Positions 8,941 to 17,688 of a stretch of DNA of 64,000 nucleotides are shown here, in pieces. Source of the DNA: Candidatus Dormiibacterota bacterium (GTDB lineage Bacteria; Chloroflexota; Dormibacteria; Dormibacterales; Dormibacteraceae); assembly GCA_024280995.1 (NCBI GenBank), contig JAMXLM010000002.1, positions 124,001 to 188,000 of the forward strand. Reading direction: 5' to 3'. A program made the translations under genes and the position numbers. The notes under the pieces were generated by a model. It worked only from the letters and a program-made list of their open reading frames with translations, was not told where the DNA came from and made no database searches. The stretch's first letter is position 1. Each line of letters opens with the position of its first letter.

Positions 8941-10251
8941 ATGGTAACCGGGACGATCGAGGCCCCCAAACGCCTCGAGGACCTTCACATCCGTCGTGAC
9001 CTCGTGGCCAGCCTCCTCCTCCGCACGCTTGCCTTCGCGGACCAGCTGACCGGTGCGGCGCTCGAGCAGCGTCTCGGGCTTCCCTGGGAGACTTTCGAGC
9101 CGCTCATCAACGAGTTCGAGAAGAACCAGCTCGTCGACGAGCGCGGCGTGTCGACCGAACCCGGTCTTGAGGGCCGGCCGTTCCGGGTCAAGTCGAACTT
9201 CGCGATCGCCGCAGCCGGACGCCAGCGATCGGCCGAGATGTCGGCGGTTCAGACCCGCTACCTCGGGCCTTGCCCCATCAGCTTCGACGATTACCTCGAC
9301 CTCATCCACTCGCAGGTCACGGGCAAATCGCCCGTCACCGACGCGCAGCTGAAGAAGGCCCTCGGCGAGCTCGAGCTCGAGCAGCACGTCATCGACCAGA
9401 TCGGCGGCGCCATGGTCTCCCGCGCCTCGCTTTTCATCTTCGGGGCGCCCGGCAACGGCAAGAGCACCATCACCGAGCGCATGGCGCTGCTCATGGGCGC
9501 GCCGATCGAGATCCCCCACGCGGTGGCGATCGGCGACGAGATCGTCCGCGTGATCGACCCCGTCTACCACAAGCGCGCCGACGGCGAGCAGCCGATCGAC
9601 CGCCGCCTGGCGAGGGTCGAGAGGCCGGTCGTCACGGCCGGCGGTGAGCTCAAGCTTCAGCAGCTCGACCTGACGTACGACGCCCAGAACCGGTACTACG
9701 AGGCGCCCCTGCAGTGGAAGGCGAATGCCGGCGTGCTCGTCATCGACGACTTCGGTCGCCAGGAGGTGCCGCCGATGCGGCTCCTCAACCGCTTCATCGT
9801 CCCGATGGAGAAGAAGATCGACTACATCGACCTGTCGGCCTCCGGCCGCAAGATCGAGCTGCCCTTCCTGTGCCAGGTGGTGTTCTCGACCAACCTCTCG
9901 CCTACAGAGCTGGTGGACGAGGCATTCCTGCGCCGCATGGCCTACAAGATCGGCGTCGGCAATCCCTCGCCGGAAGCGTTCGGCCGCATCCTGCGGTACG
10001 AGTGCCAGCGGCAGGGCGTGCCTTTCGACGAGAAGGCCGTCGGCTATCTGCTGAACAACCTGTACGGCAAGAAGCCTTTGCGCGGCTCGCACCCTCGCGC
10101 CCTGGTCGCGCGGCTCGTCGACCTGGCGAACTACCGCCAGCAGTCACCGCGCCTGACGCCGCAAACGCTGAAGGAGGCGTTCGACGCCTGCTTCAACCCC
10201 GCGCTTGGCAGCCTGGTCGAGGACGACTGGGCACGCCCGGCGATCGGCTAG
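8941..10251 (+). CDS. AAA family ATPase with N-terminal winged-helix-like domain
   Basis: A 436-aa (ATG) or 439-aa (GTG at 8932) protein. Numbered from the GTG, residues 15-75 look like a winged-helix region, while the second half is an AAA+ module. That module has Walker A GAPGNGKST (171-179), Walker B GVLVIDDFGRQ, sensor 1 QVVFSTNLSP and an arginine finger region EAFLRRMAYKI. A YLGPCP segment joins the two. Such ATPases occur in Chloroflexota, Planctomycetes and Deltaproteobacteria without an assigned function; some are near pilus genes. It stands alone between a divergent and a convergent gene, and its stop overlaps plsC by 4 nt. I cannot name a substrate. Confidence 0.75.
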   Translation: MVTGTIEAPKRLEDLHIRRDLVASLLLRTLAFADQLTGAALEQRLGLPWETFEPLINEFEKNQLVDERGVSTEPGLEGRPFRVKSNFAIAAAGRQRSAEMSAVQTRYLGPCPISFDDYLDLIHSQVTGKSPVTDAQLKKALGELELEQHVIDQIGGAMVSRASLFIFGAPGNGKSTITERMALLMGAPIEIPHAVAIGDEIVRVIDPVYHKRADGEQPIDRRLARVERPVVTAGGELKLQQLDLTYDAQNRYYEAPLQWKANAGVLVIDDFGRQEVPPMRLLNRFIVPMEKKIDYIDLSASGRKIELPFLCQVVFSTNLSPTELVDEAFLRRMAYKIGVGNPSPEAFGRILRYECQRQGVPFDEKAVGYLLNNLYGKKPLRGSHPRALVARLVDLANYRQQSPRLTPQTLKEAFDACFNPALGSLVEDDWARPAIG

Positions 10252-10898
10252 GCAGGCACTTTTCCGAACCGGCCGCGCATCTCGGCCGGCAGCAGCTCGG
10301 CGATCGCGGCCATGATCTGATCCGACGCCTCTTCATGTGAGACGCGCGTGCCATCGGGCCGCCGCGTCTCCACCTGGATCGGCTTGCCGTACTTGAGGGA
10401 GACGCGGACGCGGCGCGGCCAATGCGCCCCGCGCGGCAAGCATTCGGCGGTGCCCGTGAGCGCCACCGGAAGAACCTGCGCTCCCGACTTCTGTGCGATG
10501 AAGCCGGCGCCCGGCTCCGGCTCGCCCAGCACCTCCTTTTCCTGACGATGGCCCTCCGGGTAGATGACCAGGACCTGTCCAGCCTTCAAAAGGTCGAAGG
10601 AGCGCCGCAGCGCCTGGCGATCGGCGGTGTGACGGACGACCGGAAACGACTGGTAGGCCGTGAAGATCCAACGCATCCAGCCCTTGAGGAAGAACTCGGA
10701 CTTCGCCATGCTCCACGAGTCGCTGCGCGGCAAGAACGCGGGCACCATCGGCGGGTCGATCGTGCCGAAATGGTTGGGGCAGACGATCAGCGCCCCCGAC
10801 ATCGGCACGTTCTCGGTGCCTTCGACCGTGAACAGCCCACCGATCAGGTACGTACGGGTGATGAACCGCATCACGCCACGCAGGAACGCGTACATCAC
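10248..10898 (-). CDS. plsC: 1-acyl-sn-glycerol-3-phosphate acyltransferase (PlsC family)
   Basis: A 216-aa membrane-associated acyltransferase making phosphatidic acid from lysophosphatidic acid. The catalytic HX4D is H43-D48 (NHFGTID). The acceptor-binding motif reads PEGHRQ where EGTRS is usual. A hydrophobic N-terminal segment anchors it. GTG at 10898 overlaps the cmk stop (GTGA); the next codon is an ATG that would give a TGATG overlap. The cmk-plsC order is common in Gram-positive-like genomes. Confidence 0.9.
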   Translation of the reverse strand: MMYAFLRGVMRFITRTYLIGGLFTVEGTENVPMSGALIVCPNHFGTIDPPMVPAFLPRSDSWSMAKSEFFLKGWMRWIFTAYQSFPVVRHTADRQALRRSFDLLKAGQVLVIYPEGHRQEKEVLGEPEPGAGFIAQKSGAQVLPVALTGTAECLPRGAHWPRRVRVSLKYGKPIQVETRRPDGTRVSHEEASDQIMAAIAELLPAEMRGRFGKVPA

Positions 10899-11536
10899 CG
10901 GCCTTCGACCTCGTTGACGATCCAGTCCACGACCTGGTCCAGGTCCAGGTGGTCGGTGTCGATGATGGTTGCGTCCGGTGCGGGTGCGAGCGGGGCGACC
11001 GGGCGCTCCGAGTCGACCTTGTCGCGCATCTCGACCTCTTTGCGCATCGCGTCTTCGTCGACGCGCTCGCCACGCCGCACGAACTGAGCGGCCCGCCTTC
11101 GCACCTTCTCGTCCACGCTCGCGACCAGGAAGAACTTGTGCTCCGCGCCCGGGAACACGACGGTGCCGATGTCGCGGCCCGCCATCACCACACCCTCTTT
11201 ACCGATGTGGCGCTGCTGCTCCACGAGCGCCGCGCGAACGCCTGGGATCGCCGACACGACCGGAAGCGCCTCCGCGTAGTCGGTGTCGTAGATCCCCCGC
11301 GTCATCTCCGTTCCATTCGCCCACACGCGCTCGCCGTCGATGCGAATCGCCGTCGCCTGTGCGAGTCGCGTTACCGCTTCGCCGTCGTGCGGATCGATTC
11401 CCTGCTGGCCGGCGAGGCGGGTGATCGCCCGATACATCAGGCCGCTGTCCACGAAGGGCAGGCCGAGTCTGTCGGCGACGCGACGGCCCACCGCCGACTT
11501 GCCCGATGCGACGCCGCCATCGATGGTGACTATCAC
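10895..11536 (-). CDS. cmk: Cytidylate kinase
   Basis: A 213-aa P-loop kinase phosphorylating CMP and dCMP. Walker A GGVASGKS is near residue 7, DSGLMYRAIT and the conserved GRDIGTVVFPGA segment follow, and the lid-like RRRAAQFVRRGE lies in the last third. GTG start at 11534-11536 overlaps the rluB stop (GTGA). Confidence 0.95.
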   Translation of the reverse strand: MIVTIDGGVASGKSAVGRRVADRLGLPFVDSGLMYRAITRLAGQQGIDPHDGEAVTRLAQATAIRIDGERVWANGTEMTRGIYDTDYAEALPVVSAIPGVRAALVEQQRHIGKEGVVMAGRDIGTVVFPGAEHKFFLVASVDEKVRRRAAQFVRRGERVDEDAMRKEVEMRDKVDSERPVAPLAPAPDATIIDTDHLDLDQVVDWIVNEVEGR

Positions 11537-12234
11537 CGAGCTTCGAGTCCCGTTGCGCGTCGCAGCGCAGCGACCTCGCCGGCGGTGAGCACGCGCCAGT
11601 CGCCCTTCTTCAGGCGGCCCAGCCGCAGCGGCCCGAATGCGGTGCGCTCGAGTGCGACCGTCTTGTGGCCGACGGCCTCGAGCATCCGCCGGACCTGGCG
11701 GTGGCGGCCCTCGCGGATCGCAATCCGCAGCTGCGTCCGGTGCGCTTCCTTGCGCAGGACCTCGACCTCCGCCGGTGCTGTCATGCCGTCCGCAAGCTTC
11801 ACGCCGGCGCGGAGCGCGGCGACGTCTTTGCTCGCCGGCAGTCCACCGACGGTCACCACGTACTCCTTCGCCACCTTGTACCGCGGATGCGTGAGCCGGT
11901 AGGACAGATCACCGTCGTCGGTGAGGATGAGCAGTCCGGTGCTGTCGCCGTCGAGCCTGCCGACGGGAAACAGCCGGTGCCCATGCTTGCCCTCGTCACC
12001 GATCACGTCGAGCACAGTCCTGCGCGAGGCCTCGTCTTTCGCGGTGGTGATCACGCCCAGCGGCTTGTTGAGCATGACGTAGCGATGCCTCGAGGGCGGC
12101 TGGACACGGCGGCCGTCGACCGTAACCGTGTCCCGCTCGGGGTCGACGAGCAAACCTGTCGCCGGAGCCCGGTCGCCGTTGACGCGGACCGAACCCGAAG
12201 CGATGAGCGCATCGGCTGCGCGGCGGCTGGCCAC
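11533..12234 (-). CDS. rluB: Pseudouridine synthase, RluB/RsuA family
   Basis: An S4-domain pseudouridine synthase acting on 23S rRNA (RluB type). The catalytic aspartate is D95 in FPVGRLDGDSTGLLIL; REGRHRQVRRMLEAVGH follows. Coordinates begin at the first canonical codon, GTG 12234. The same frame continues upstream with L-N-R-F-L-A-R-S-G, the usual start of the S4 helix, back to a CTA at 12259-12261. That CTA overlaps the scpB stop (CTAA). No ATG, GTG or TTG exists in frame before it. The real start is therefore probably near 12261. Confidence 0.9.
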   Translation of the reverse strand: MASRRAADALIASGSVRVNGDRAPATGLLVDPERDTVTVDGRRVQPPSRHRYVMLNKPLGVITTAKDEASRRTVLDVIGDEGKHGHRLFPVGRLDGDSTGLLILTDDGDLSYRLTHPRYKVAKEYVVTVGGLPASKDVAALRAGVKLADGMTAPAEVEVLRKEAHRTQLRIAIREGRHRQVRRMLEAVGHKTVALERTAFGPLRLGRLKKGDWRVLTAGEVAALRRATGLEAR

Positions 12235-12257
12235 GCCCGAGCGCGCAAGGAAGCGAT

Positions 12258-12782
12258 TTAGCCTTTCGCCCGTGCGACGACTTCTCCATCGGATGGCGCC
12301 GGCAGATGGTCGAGCGACTCGAGCCCCATGACCTGCAGGAACCGCATCGTCGTTCCGTACAGCTTCGGCTGTCCCGGCCCCGCCCCTCGACCGACCTCTG
12401 TGATCAGGTCGCGCAGCTCGAGATTGCTCAGCACGCTCTCGCAGTTGACGCCGCGCACCTCCTCGACCCGCGACCGCGAGACCGGCTGCTGGTACGCGAC
12501 GATGGCGAGCGTTTCATAGGCCGCCTGCGACAAGCGCCCGGAGACTTCCGGTCGCAGCGCGCGACGCACTGCCGCCGCGTGCTCAGGTCTTGTCGCCAGG
12601 TGGACCTCGTCGTGGTGGCGCATCAGCATCACGCCGCGGCCTTCGAGCCTTTCGCGCAGCTGCTCGAGCGCGCCTTCGACTCCATTCCGGTCGACGTCGG
12701 TGGCCTGCTGCAGCTCGCGCACCTTGAGCGGGCGGTTGGAGCTGAAGAGGATCGCCTCGAGCGCGGCCGATGTGTCGCTCAT
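12258..12782 (-). CDS. scpB: Segregation and condensation protein B
   Basis: A 174-aa kleisin-partner protein of the SMC-ScpAB condensin that organises the nucleoid. Two winged-helix domains are seen: ALEAILFSSNRPLKVRELQQ near the N-terminus and AYETLAIVAYQQPVSRSRVE near the middle, ending in GQPKLYGTTMRFLQVMGL. The frame is open further upstream, but the ATG at 12782 is chosen because it starts the conserved domain and overlaps the scpA stop as ATGA. Confidence 0.95.
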   Translation of the reverse strand: MSDTSAALEAILFSSNRPLKVRELQQATDVDRNGVEGALEQLRERLEGRGVMLMRHHDEVHLATRPEHAAAVRRALRPEVSGRLSQAAYETLAIVAYQQPVSRSRVEEVRGVNCESVLSNLELRDLITEVGRGAGPGQPKLYGTTMRFLQVMGLESLDHLPAPSDGEVVARAKG

Positions 12783-13498
12783 GCCGCTGGCTCCCTGGCC
12801 TCGACGTGAATCGGTCCGAAGCGCTCCTTCTGCTTGACTCGAACGACGGAGCGCCGGACGAGCTCCAGCACCGCGACGAAGGTGACCACTGCCTCGAGCC
12901 GGTCTTCCGATTCCAGGATGAGCTCGACCAGCTCGATGGGGCCTTCCCGAAGCCGGTCGGTGATGAGGTCGAGCTTCTCCTGCAGCGTCCACGTGCGTCC
13001 AGTGACCACGAGCGGCCGCGGCGGGATGCGAGCCAGCACGCGGTTGAACGCCTCGACCAGGAAATCGACGTCGAGTGGCTCTTCCTGGCCGCCGGCCTCG
13101 ACCGGCCTCGCAGGTGGCGGAAAGGCAAACGTCTCCTGCTGGGCCCGCTCGAGCAGCTCGCCCGCGATCTCCTTGTAGGCGCGGTATTCCTCGAGCCGCT
13201 GACGCACCTCATCCTCCCAGCCGAGCAGCTCGGTCTCCTCGTCGGTCGGCGTCTCGCCGGGAAGGAGCCTGATCGACTTCAGCAGGAGCATTCGAGCCGC
13301 CATCCAGAGAAACTCGGCCATCTCCTGGGGGTCGGGTATCTCACGCGCCGCCACCTCGACGAGATAAGCGTCGGTGACATTCGCGAGGGAGACCTTGAAG
13401 ATGTCGACCTCCTCCCGCTCGACCAATGCGAGGAGGAGCTCCAGGGGCCCTTCGAACACCGGAGTGCTGACTGCCAGGCGGCTCGGCGCCGATTCCAT
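12779..13498 (-). CDS. scpA: Segregation and condensation protein A
   Basis: A 239-aa kleisin that bridges SMC heads and binds ScpB. FEGPLELLLALVEREEVDIF near the N-terminus and FLWMAARMLLLKSIRLLP are the family signatures. The C-terminal winged helix (VVTFVAVLELVRRSVVRVKQ) contacts the SMC head. ATG at 13498; 21 nt after recN. Confidence 0.95.
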   Translation of the reverse strand: MESAPSRLAVSTPVFEGPLELLLALVEREEVDIFKVSLANVTDAYLVEVAAREIPDPQEMAEFLWMAARMLLLKSIRLLPGETPTDEETELLGWEDEVRQRLEEYRAYKEIAGELLERAQQETFAFPPPARPVEAGGQEEPLDVDFLVEAFNRVLARIPPRPLVVTGRTWTLQEKLDLITDRLREGPIELVELILESEDRLEAVVTFVAVLELVRRSVVRVKQKERFGPIHVEAREPAA

Positions 13499-13519
13499 CC
13501 GACGGGGAAGATTACCTGA

Positions 13520-15103
13520 CTAGCTTCTAGCCTCTTCGAGGAGCTCGTGCGCTCGGGCCATCGCCTTGTCCGTGACGGACCCGCCCATCATCCGCGCAAG
13601 CTCCGCCGCCCGGTCACGCTCGGACGTCAGCTCGCGCACCGTGACCACGTTGCGGCCGTCGCGCCCAGGCGTCTTCTCGACGACAAGATGATGATCGGCG
13701 AACGACGCGATCTGCGCCAGGTGCGTGACGACCAGCACCTGATGGCGCGCGCCGAGCGTCTTGAGGCGGATGCCGACCTGGATCGCGGCCTCGCCGCCGA
13801 TGCCCGCGTCGACCTCGTCGAAGACCATCGTCGGCAGGCGGTCGGCGTCGGCTGCGACGGTCTTGATCGCGAGCATCACCCGCGCGAGCTCTCCGCCGGA
13901 CGCGACGCGCGCGAGGGGAGCGATCGGCTCGCCTGGGTTCGCCGAGAACATCATCTCCGCGGCCTCCGCGCCGCTCGCATCGATCTGCTCCCTGGCTCGG
14001 AGCTCGACTTTGAAGCGCGATCTCTCCAGCCGGAGCCCTTGCAGCTCCGCAGCCACTGCCTTCTGCATCCGGCGCGCAGACGCAGCCCGCGCCTTCGTCA
14101 GCCGGGCCGCGGCCGCCACCAGCTCGGCGCGCCGGCGATCCCTCCCGGCGGCTGCCGCCGTCACCGCCCCCTCGAGGTCTTCCGTCGCACCCAGCTGCAG
14201 CTCGAGCCGTCCTCTCTCCTCTATCGCCGCCTCGATCGATCCGCCGTATTTGCGCTTGACGCCTTCGAGCTCCGCCAGCCGCGACTCGATGCTCTCGAGC
14301 CGGGCGGGGTCGGAGTCGAGCGCCTCGACGTAACGCCGCAGGCCGGCGGCCACCTCTTGCGTCTCCTCGTCGAGCGAGTCAACGCGCGCCGCCTCGGATG
14401 CCAGACGGGAGTCCAGCTCCGCCGCCGCGCGCAATGACGCACTCGCCCGCGCAACCCCTTCTTCGCGCAACGCGTCGATCGCCACCTGGCCAAGCTCAGC
14501 CAGGCGCGCCGCGTGGCGGATCGCCAATCGCTCCGAGCCGAGAGCCTCGTCCTCGCCGGGCCGGGGGTCGATCTTGCGCAGCTCTTCGAGCTGCCAGCGC
14601 AAGTACTCCTCCTCGCGCTTGCCGCGCGAGCGGAGCTGCTCGAGATCGCGCAGCTTGCGGTCGGCCGCCACCCAGCCCACGTGCGCGGCCGCGACGGTCT
14701 CGCTCAGGTCGACGGCGGCTCCGTACGCATCGAGCAGCACGGTCTGGGTGTCGGTGTCCAGGAGGGCGTGATGCTCATGCTGGCCGTGGATCGCGACCAG
14801 CTTCTCGCCCAGCTCGCGCAGCTGCCCTGGAGTCGCGGTGCGGCCGTCGACTCGTGCGGCGCCACGCTTGCCGACCTCACGCCCGAGCACGACGGAGTCG
14901 AAACGGGCCTCGACCGAGGCACGCTCGGCGCCGTGACGCACCTGGTCGGCGCCGGCCCGGGCGCCCAGCGCAAGCCCGAGCGCGTCGATGATCAGCGACT
15001 TCCCGCTGCCGGTCTCGCCGGTCAGCAGGTTGAGTCCCGGGCCGAACCGCACGGTCGACTCCGCGACCAGGGCGAGGTCGCGGACGCGGAGCTCCTCGAG
15101 CAT
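13520..15103 (-). CDS. recN: DNA repair protein RecN
   Basis: A 527-aa SMC-like ATPase for double-strand-break repair. MLEELRVRDLALV starts the head domain, Walker A GETGSGKS is at 29-36, a long Ala/Glu/Arg-rich coiled coil fills residues 150-360, and Walker B MVFDEVDAGIGG with SGGELARVML completes the ABC head. The frame is open to 15229, but the ATG at 15101-15103 starts exactly at the conserved N-terminus, 11 nt after nadK. Confidence 0.95.
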   Translation of the reverse strand: MLEELRVRDLALVAESTVRFGPGLNLLTGETGSGKSLIIDALGLALGARAGADQVRHGAERASVEARFDSVVLGREVGKRGAARVDGRTATPGQLRELGEKLVAIHGQHEHHALLDTDTQTVLLDAYGAAVDLSETVAAAHVGWVAADRKLRDLEQLRSRGKREEEYLRWQLEELRKIDPRPGEDEALGSERLAIRHAARLAELGQVAIDALREEGVARASASLRAAAELDSRLASEAARVDSLDEETQEVAAGLRRYVEALDSDPARLESIESRLAELEGVKRKYGGSIEAAIEERGRLELQLGATEDLEGAVTAAAAGRDRRRAELVAAAARLTKARAASARRMQKAVAAELQGLRLERSRFKVELRAREQIDASGAEAAEMMFSANPGEPIAPLARVASGGELARVMLAIKTVAADADRLPTMVFDEVDAGIGGEAAIQVGIRLKTLGARHQVLVVTHLAQIASFADHHLVVEKTPGRDGRNVVTVRELTSERDRAAELARMMGGSVTDKAMARAHELLEEARS

Positions 15104-15114
15104 CGGTGGTCGGA

Positions 15115-15942
15115 CTAGCCCTTCGGCACCAGCGGCCTGCCCCAGCCGAGCTTGTCGGCGAGGCGCTGATAGAAAGCTTCCGGCGCGCTGAAGCGGACGA
15201 CCTTGAGGGACTTCGGATGCGAGCCGCATCGAACCCGGTCCCCGACGGCCACCACGCGGCCGCGCCGCCCCCCGTCGATGCGCATCTCGCCCGGCCCGCG
15301 CACGACCTCGAGGGTGATGTCCTGGCCTGGCGCGAAGACGATCGGGCGCACGGTCAGGGCGAAAGGACTCATGGGCACGAGGACCAGGTCACGCAGAGTC
15401 GGCTCGAGGATCGGTCCGCCGCTCGCCAGCGCGTAAGCGGTCGATCCGCTTGCCGTGGCAACTATCGCGCCGTCCGCGTCGATGACGCCGACACGCTGTC
15501 CGCCGACGTCGATCTCGAGTCGCAGGATTCGCGCATCCCCGGAATGATCGACGACGACCTCGTTGAGCCCGATGCCCCTTGAAACCACGCGCTCACCCCG
15601 TGTGTGGGTGACCTGCAGCATGGTGCGCTCCTCGATCCGAAAGTCCTTGGCGACGTAACGGCGAATGCCGTGCTCGAGCTGGTCGTGCTCGAGCTCGGTG
15701 AGGAATCCGAGCCGGCCGAGGTTGACACCGAGGACCGGGATGCCCTTTGGCGCGGCAAGCCTCGCGCCCGCGAGAAACGTGCCGTCGCCGCCGAGCGTGA
15801 GCAAGAGGTCGGCGCCCTTGAGCTCGGCTGTCGTGTCGCGGTGCATCTCGAGCGCGTCGACGCCCTGCGTCTGCAGAAGCCGCATCGCGTGCTCGACAAC
15901 GTGCTGGTCGGCGCCTGGGGCGTGGACGACGTATACCTTCAT
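15115..15942 (-). CDS. nadK: NAD kinase
   Basis: A 275-aa kinase making NADP from NAD. The GGDGT motif is at residues 51-55 and the NE/D region GIGLNEVVVDH and TASGSTAYALASGGP lie in the second half. ATG at 15942 overlaps the tlyA stop (ATGA). The open frame upstream lies inside tlyA and is not part of this gene. The tlyA-nadK-recN order is typical of Gram-positives and Chloroflexota. Confidence 0.95.
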   Translation of the reverse strand: MKVYVVHAPGADQHVVEHAMRLLQTQGVDALEMHRDTTAELKGADLLLTLGGDGTFLAGARLAAPKGIPVLGVNLGRLGFLTELEHDQLEHGIRRYVAKDFRIEERTMLQVTHTRGERVVSRGIGLNEVVVDHSGDARILRLEIDVGGQRVGVIDADGAIVATASGSTAYALASGGPILEPTLRDLVLVPMSPFALTVRPIVFAPGQDITLEVVRGPGEMRIDGGRRGRVVAVGDRVRCGSHPKSLKVVRFSAPEAFYQRLADKLGWGRPLVPKG

Positions 15943-16658
15943 CCGCTCACCGGCCGGAGATGGATGAACACCTCGCGGTTGCCCTCCGCGCCCGCGACCT
16001 CCGACGGCGCTTGAGCGGCGACCTCGTAGCCATTGCCGGCGCAACAAGAGCGGAAGCGCGCGAGCGCCGCATCGATCGCGGCCTGGTCGCGGACGATGCC
16101 GCCCTTCCCCACCTCCGCCCGGCCAACCTCGAACTGAGGCTTGAACAGGGCGACCACCTCGGCATCGGGCGCCGCGTGACGGATCGCGGGCAGGACCTTC
16201 TCGAGGCTGATGAACGAGACGTCGACGACCACGAGGCTGACCTTGTCGGGAAAGGAATCAAGGTCGCGTGCGTTGACCCTTTCCATCAGGACCACGCGTG
16301 GGTCCTGGCGGACGCGCCAGTGCATCAATCCGCGTCCGACGTCGACCGCGTAAACCTTCAGCGCACCTCGGCGAAGGAGCACGTCGGTGAAGCCTCCCGT
16401 CGACGCCCCGATGTCGGCGCAAATTCTTCCTGACGGATCCACCGCAAACGCGTCGAGGGCGGGCGCCAGCTTGAGCGCACCACGGCTCGCGTACCGCGGT
16501 TCGGCGTCTACGGCTATCTGCGCGTCATCGGCCACCGGCCGGTCGGGACGCCGCACCGTCTCTCCGCCCACGCGCACCTTGCCCGCGAGGATGAGCGCCT
16601 GCGCGCGCTCGCGCGACTCGGCGAGACCGTTCCGCGCGATGAGCACGTCCAGTCTCAT
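15939..16658 (-). CDS. tlyA: TlyA family rRNA 2'-O-methyltransferase
   Basis: A 239-aa protein with an N-terminal S4 RNA-binding domain (RLDVLIARNGLAESRERAQA) and an RrmJ-like SAM methyltransferase domain. The latter contains CADIGASTGGFTDVLLRRGA and VSFISLEKVLPAI. TlyA proteins 2'-O-methylate 16S C1409 and 23S C1920, which affects capreomycin sensitivity. ATG at 16658. It follows the DUF212 gene by 10 nt. Confidence 0.93.
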   Translation of the reverse strand: MRLDVLIARNGLAESRERAQALILAGKVRVGGETVRRPDRPVADDAQIAVDAEPRYASRGALKLAPALDAFAVDPSGRICADIGASTGGFTDVLLRRGALKVYAVDVGRGLMHWRVRQDPRVVLMERVNARDLDSFPDKVSLVVVDVSFISLEKVLPAIRHAAPDAEVVALFKPQFEVGRAEVGKGGIVRDQAAIDAALARFRSCCAGNGYEVAAQAPSEVAGAEGNREVFIHLRPVSG

Positions 16659-16668
16659 GCCGATCGCC

Positions 16669-17082
16669 TCAGAGGATCAGGCCCACCGCGAGGCCGATTG
16701 CCGCGCCGGCGAGCACTTCCATCGGCGTATGCCCGAGCAGCTCGCGCAGCCTCGCCTCCTGGACGCCACGCATGTGCACGAGATCCTCGACGACACGGTT
16801 CAAAACTTCGGCCTGGCGGCCGGCCGCGCGTCGCAATCCGGCGGCGTCGTACATGACCACGAAGGTGAAGATAAGGGCGATCGCGAACGCGGCGGAACCG
16901 ATGCCCGAATATTTACCGACCGCCGCGGTAAGGCCCATGACGATCGCGCTGTGGCTGCTCGGCATGCCGCCGGTCTCGGCGAGCACGCGAAGGTTCAGCC
17001 GGCGTTGGCGGACCGACGTCAGGGTGAGCTTCGCCGCCTGGGCGATGGCCCACGCGACGATCGGCGCGAGCAGAAACCTCAC
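16669..17082 (-). CDS. Divergent PAP2 (DUF212) family membrane protein
   Basis: A 137-aa protein with the DUF212/YuiD signature: a GGMPSSHSAIVMGLTAAVG motif and R-R-x-A-G-x-Q-A-x-x-L-N, ending in a GHTPMEVLAGAAIGLAVG segment. The family is a divergent relative of PAP2 phosphatases; the SSH and GHTP elements recall its active site. Activity is not established. The GTG start overlaps the xseB stop (GTGA). Confidence 0.85.
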   Translation of the reverse strand: MRFLLAPIVAWAIAQAAKLTLTSVRQRRLNLRVLAETGGMPSSHSAIVMGLTAAVGKYSGIGSAAFAIALIFTFVVMYDAAGLRRAAGRQAEVLNRVVEDLVHMRGVQEARLRELLGHTPMEVLAGAAIGLAVGLIL

Positions 17083-17279
17083 TGGGACAGCAATTTTGCG
17101 GTTTCGTCGGCCCGCGACCTCAGCTCGTCGAGACGGGCCTCGGCCTCGGTGAGCAGCCTCGATGCGCGTTGGTGAGCAGCCACGAGCTGATCGAGAGGCG
17201 CCGTGCCGTCGGCGAGGACGGCGATCGTCTTCTCCAGGTCGGCGAGGATGAGGTCGAAGGTGCCCTCGCCGCCGTTCAA
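17079..17279 (-). CDS. xseB: Exodeoxyribonuclease VII small subunit
   Basis: A 66-aa helical protein (FDLILADLEKTIAVLADGTA, then LDQLVAAHQRASRLL) matching XseB, which binds the XseA nuclease. XseA is not encoded in this window. The TTG start at 17277-17279 overlaps the nusB stop (TTGA). Confidence 0.85.
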   Translation of the reverse strand: MNGGEGTFDLILADLEKTIAVLADGTAPLDQLVAAHQRASRLLTEAEARLDELRSRADETAKLLSQ

Positions 17280-17683
17280 GTCGCGGTAGCCGCCACGCGG
17301 CCGAGGATGCCGTTGACGAACCGGCCGGCCTCGTCGCCGGAGAACGTCTTGGCGAGCTCTATCGATTCGTTGATCGCGGCCTTGGTCGGCACCTTCCGAT
17401 CGATCGCTATCTCGTACACGGCGATGCGAAGGATGATGCGGTCGACCTTCGCCATCTGTTCGAGCCTCCAGTGCTCGGACGTGTCGCTCAAGATCGCATC
17501 CAGCTTGTCGCGATTGTCGATCACGCCGCGCACGAGCTGGCGCGCAAAGTTCGTGACGTCGTCGGGTGACCCACCTTCGGAGGCGTGGTAGCCGAGAACC
17601 TCCTCGGGATCATCCCCGGTGCCTTCGAGCTGAAAAAGGACCTTAAGCGCCAGCTCCCTGGCCTGGTGACGCTTACCAGCCAC
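17276..17683 (-). CDS. nusB: Transcription antitermination factor NusB
   Basis: A 135-aa all-helical protein that binds boxA RNA with S10 in rRNA antitermination. HQARELALKVLFQLEG at the N-terminus, then VDRIILRIAVYEI and KVPTKAAINESIELAKTF are diagnostic. The frame is open far upstream, but the GTG at 17683 is chosen since it starts the conserved domain 5 nt after the Asp23 gene. Confidence 0.94.
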   Translation of the reverse strand: MAGKRHQARELALKVLFQLEGTGDDPEEVLGYHASEGGSPDDVTNFARQLVRGVIDNRDKLDAILSDTSEHWRLEQMAKVDRIILRIAVYEIAIDRKVPTKAAINESIELAKTFSGDEAGRFVNGILGRVAATAT

Positions 17684-17688
17684 GCGTC

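Noticed and set aside
8893..10092. 399-codon minus-strand frame opposite the AAA ATPase
   Set aside because: Covers the same DNA as a protein with clear Walker motifs; composition is that of an antisense shadow.
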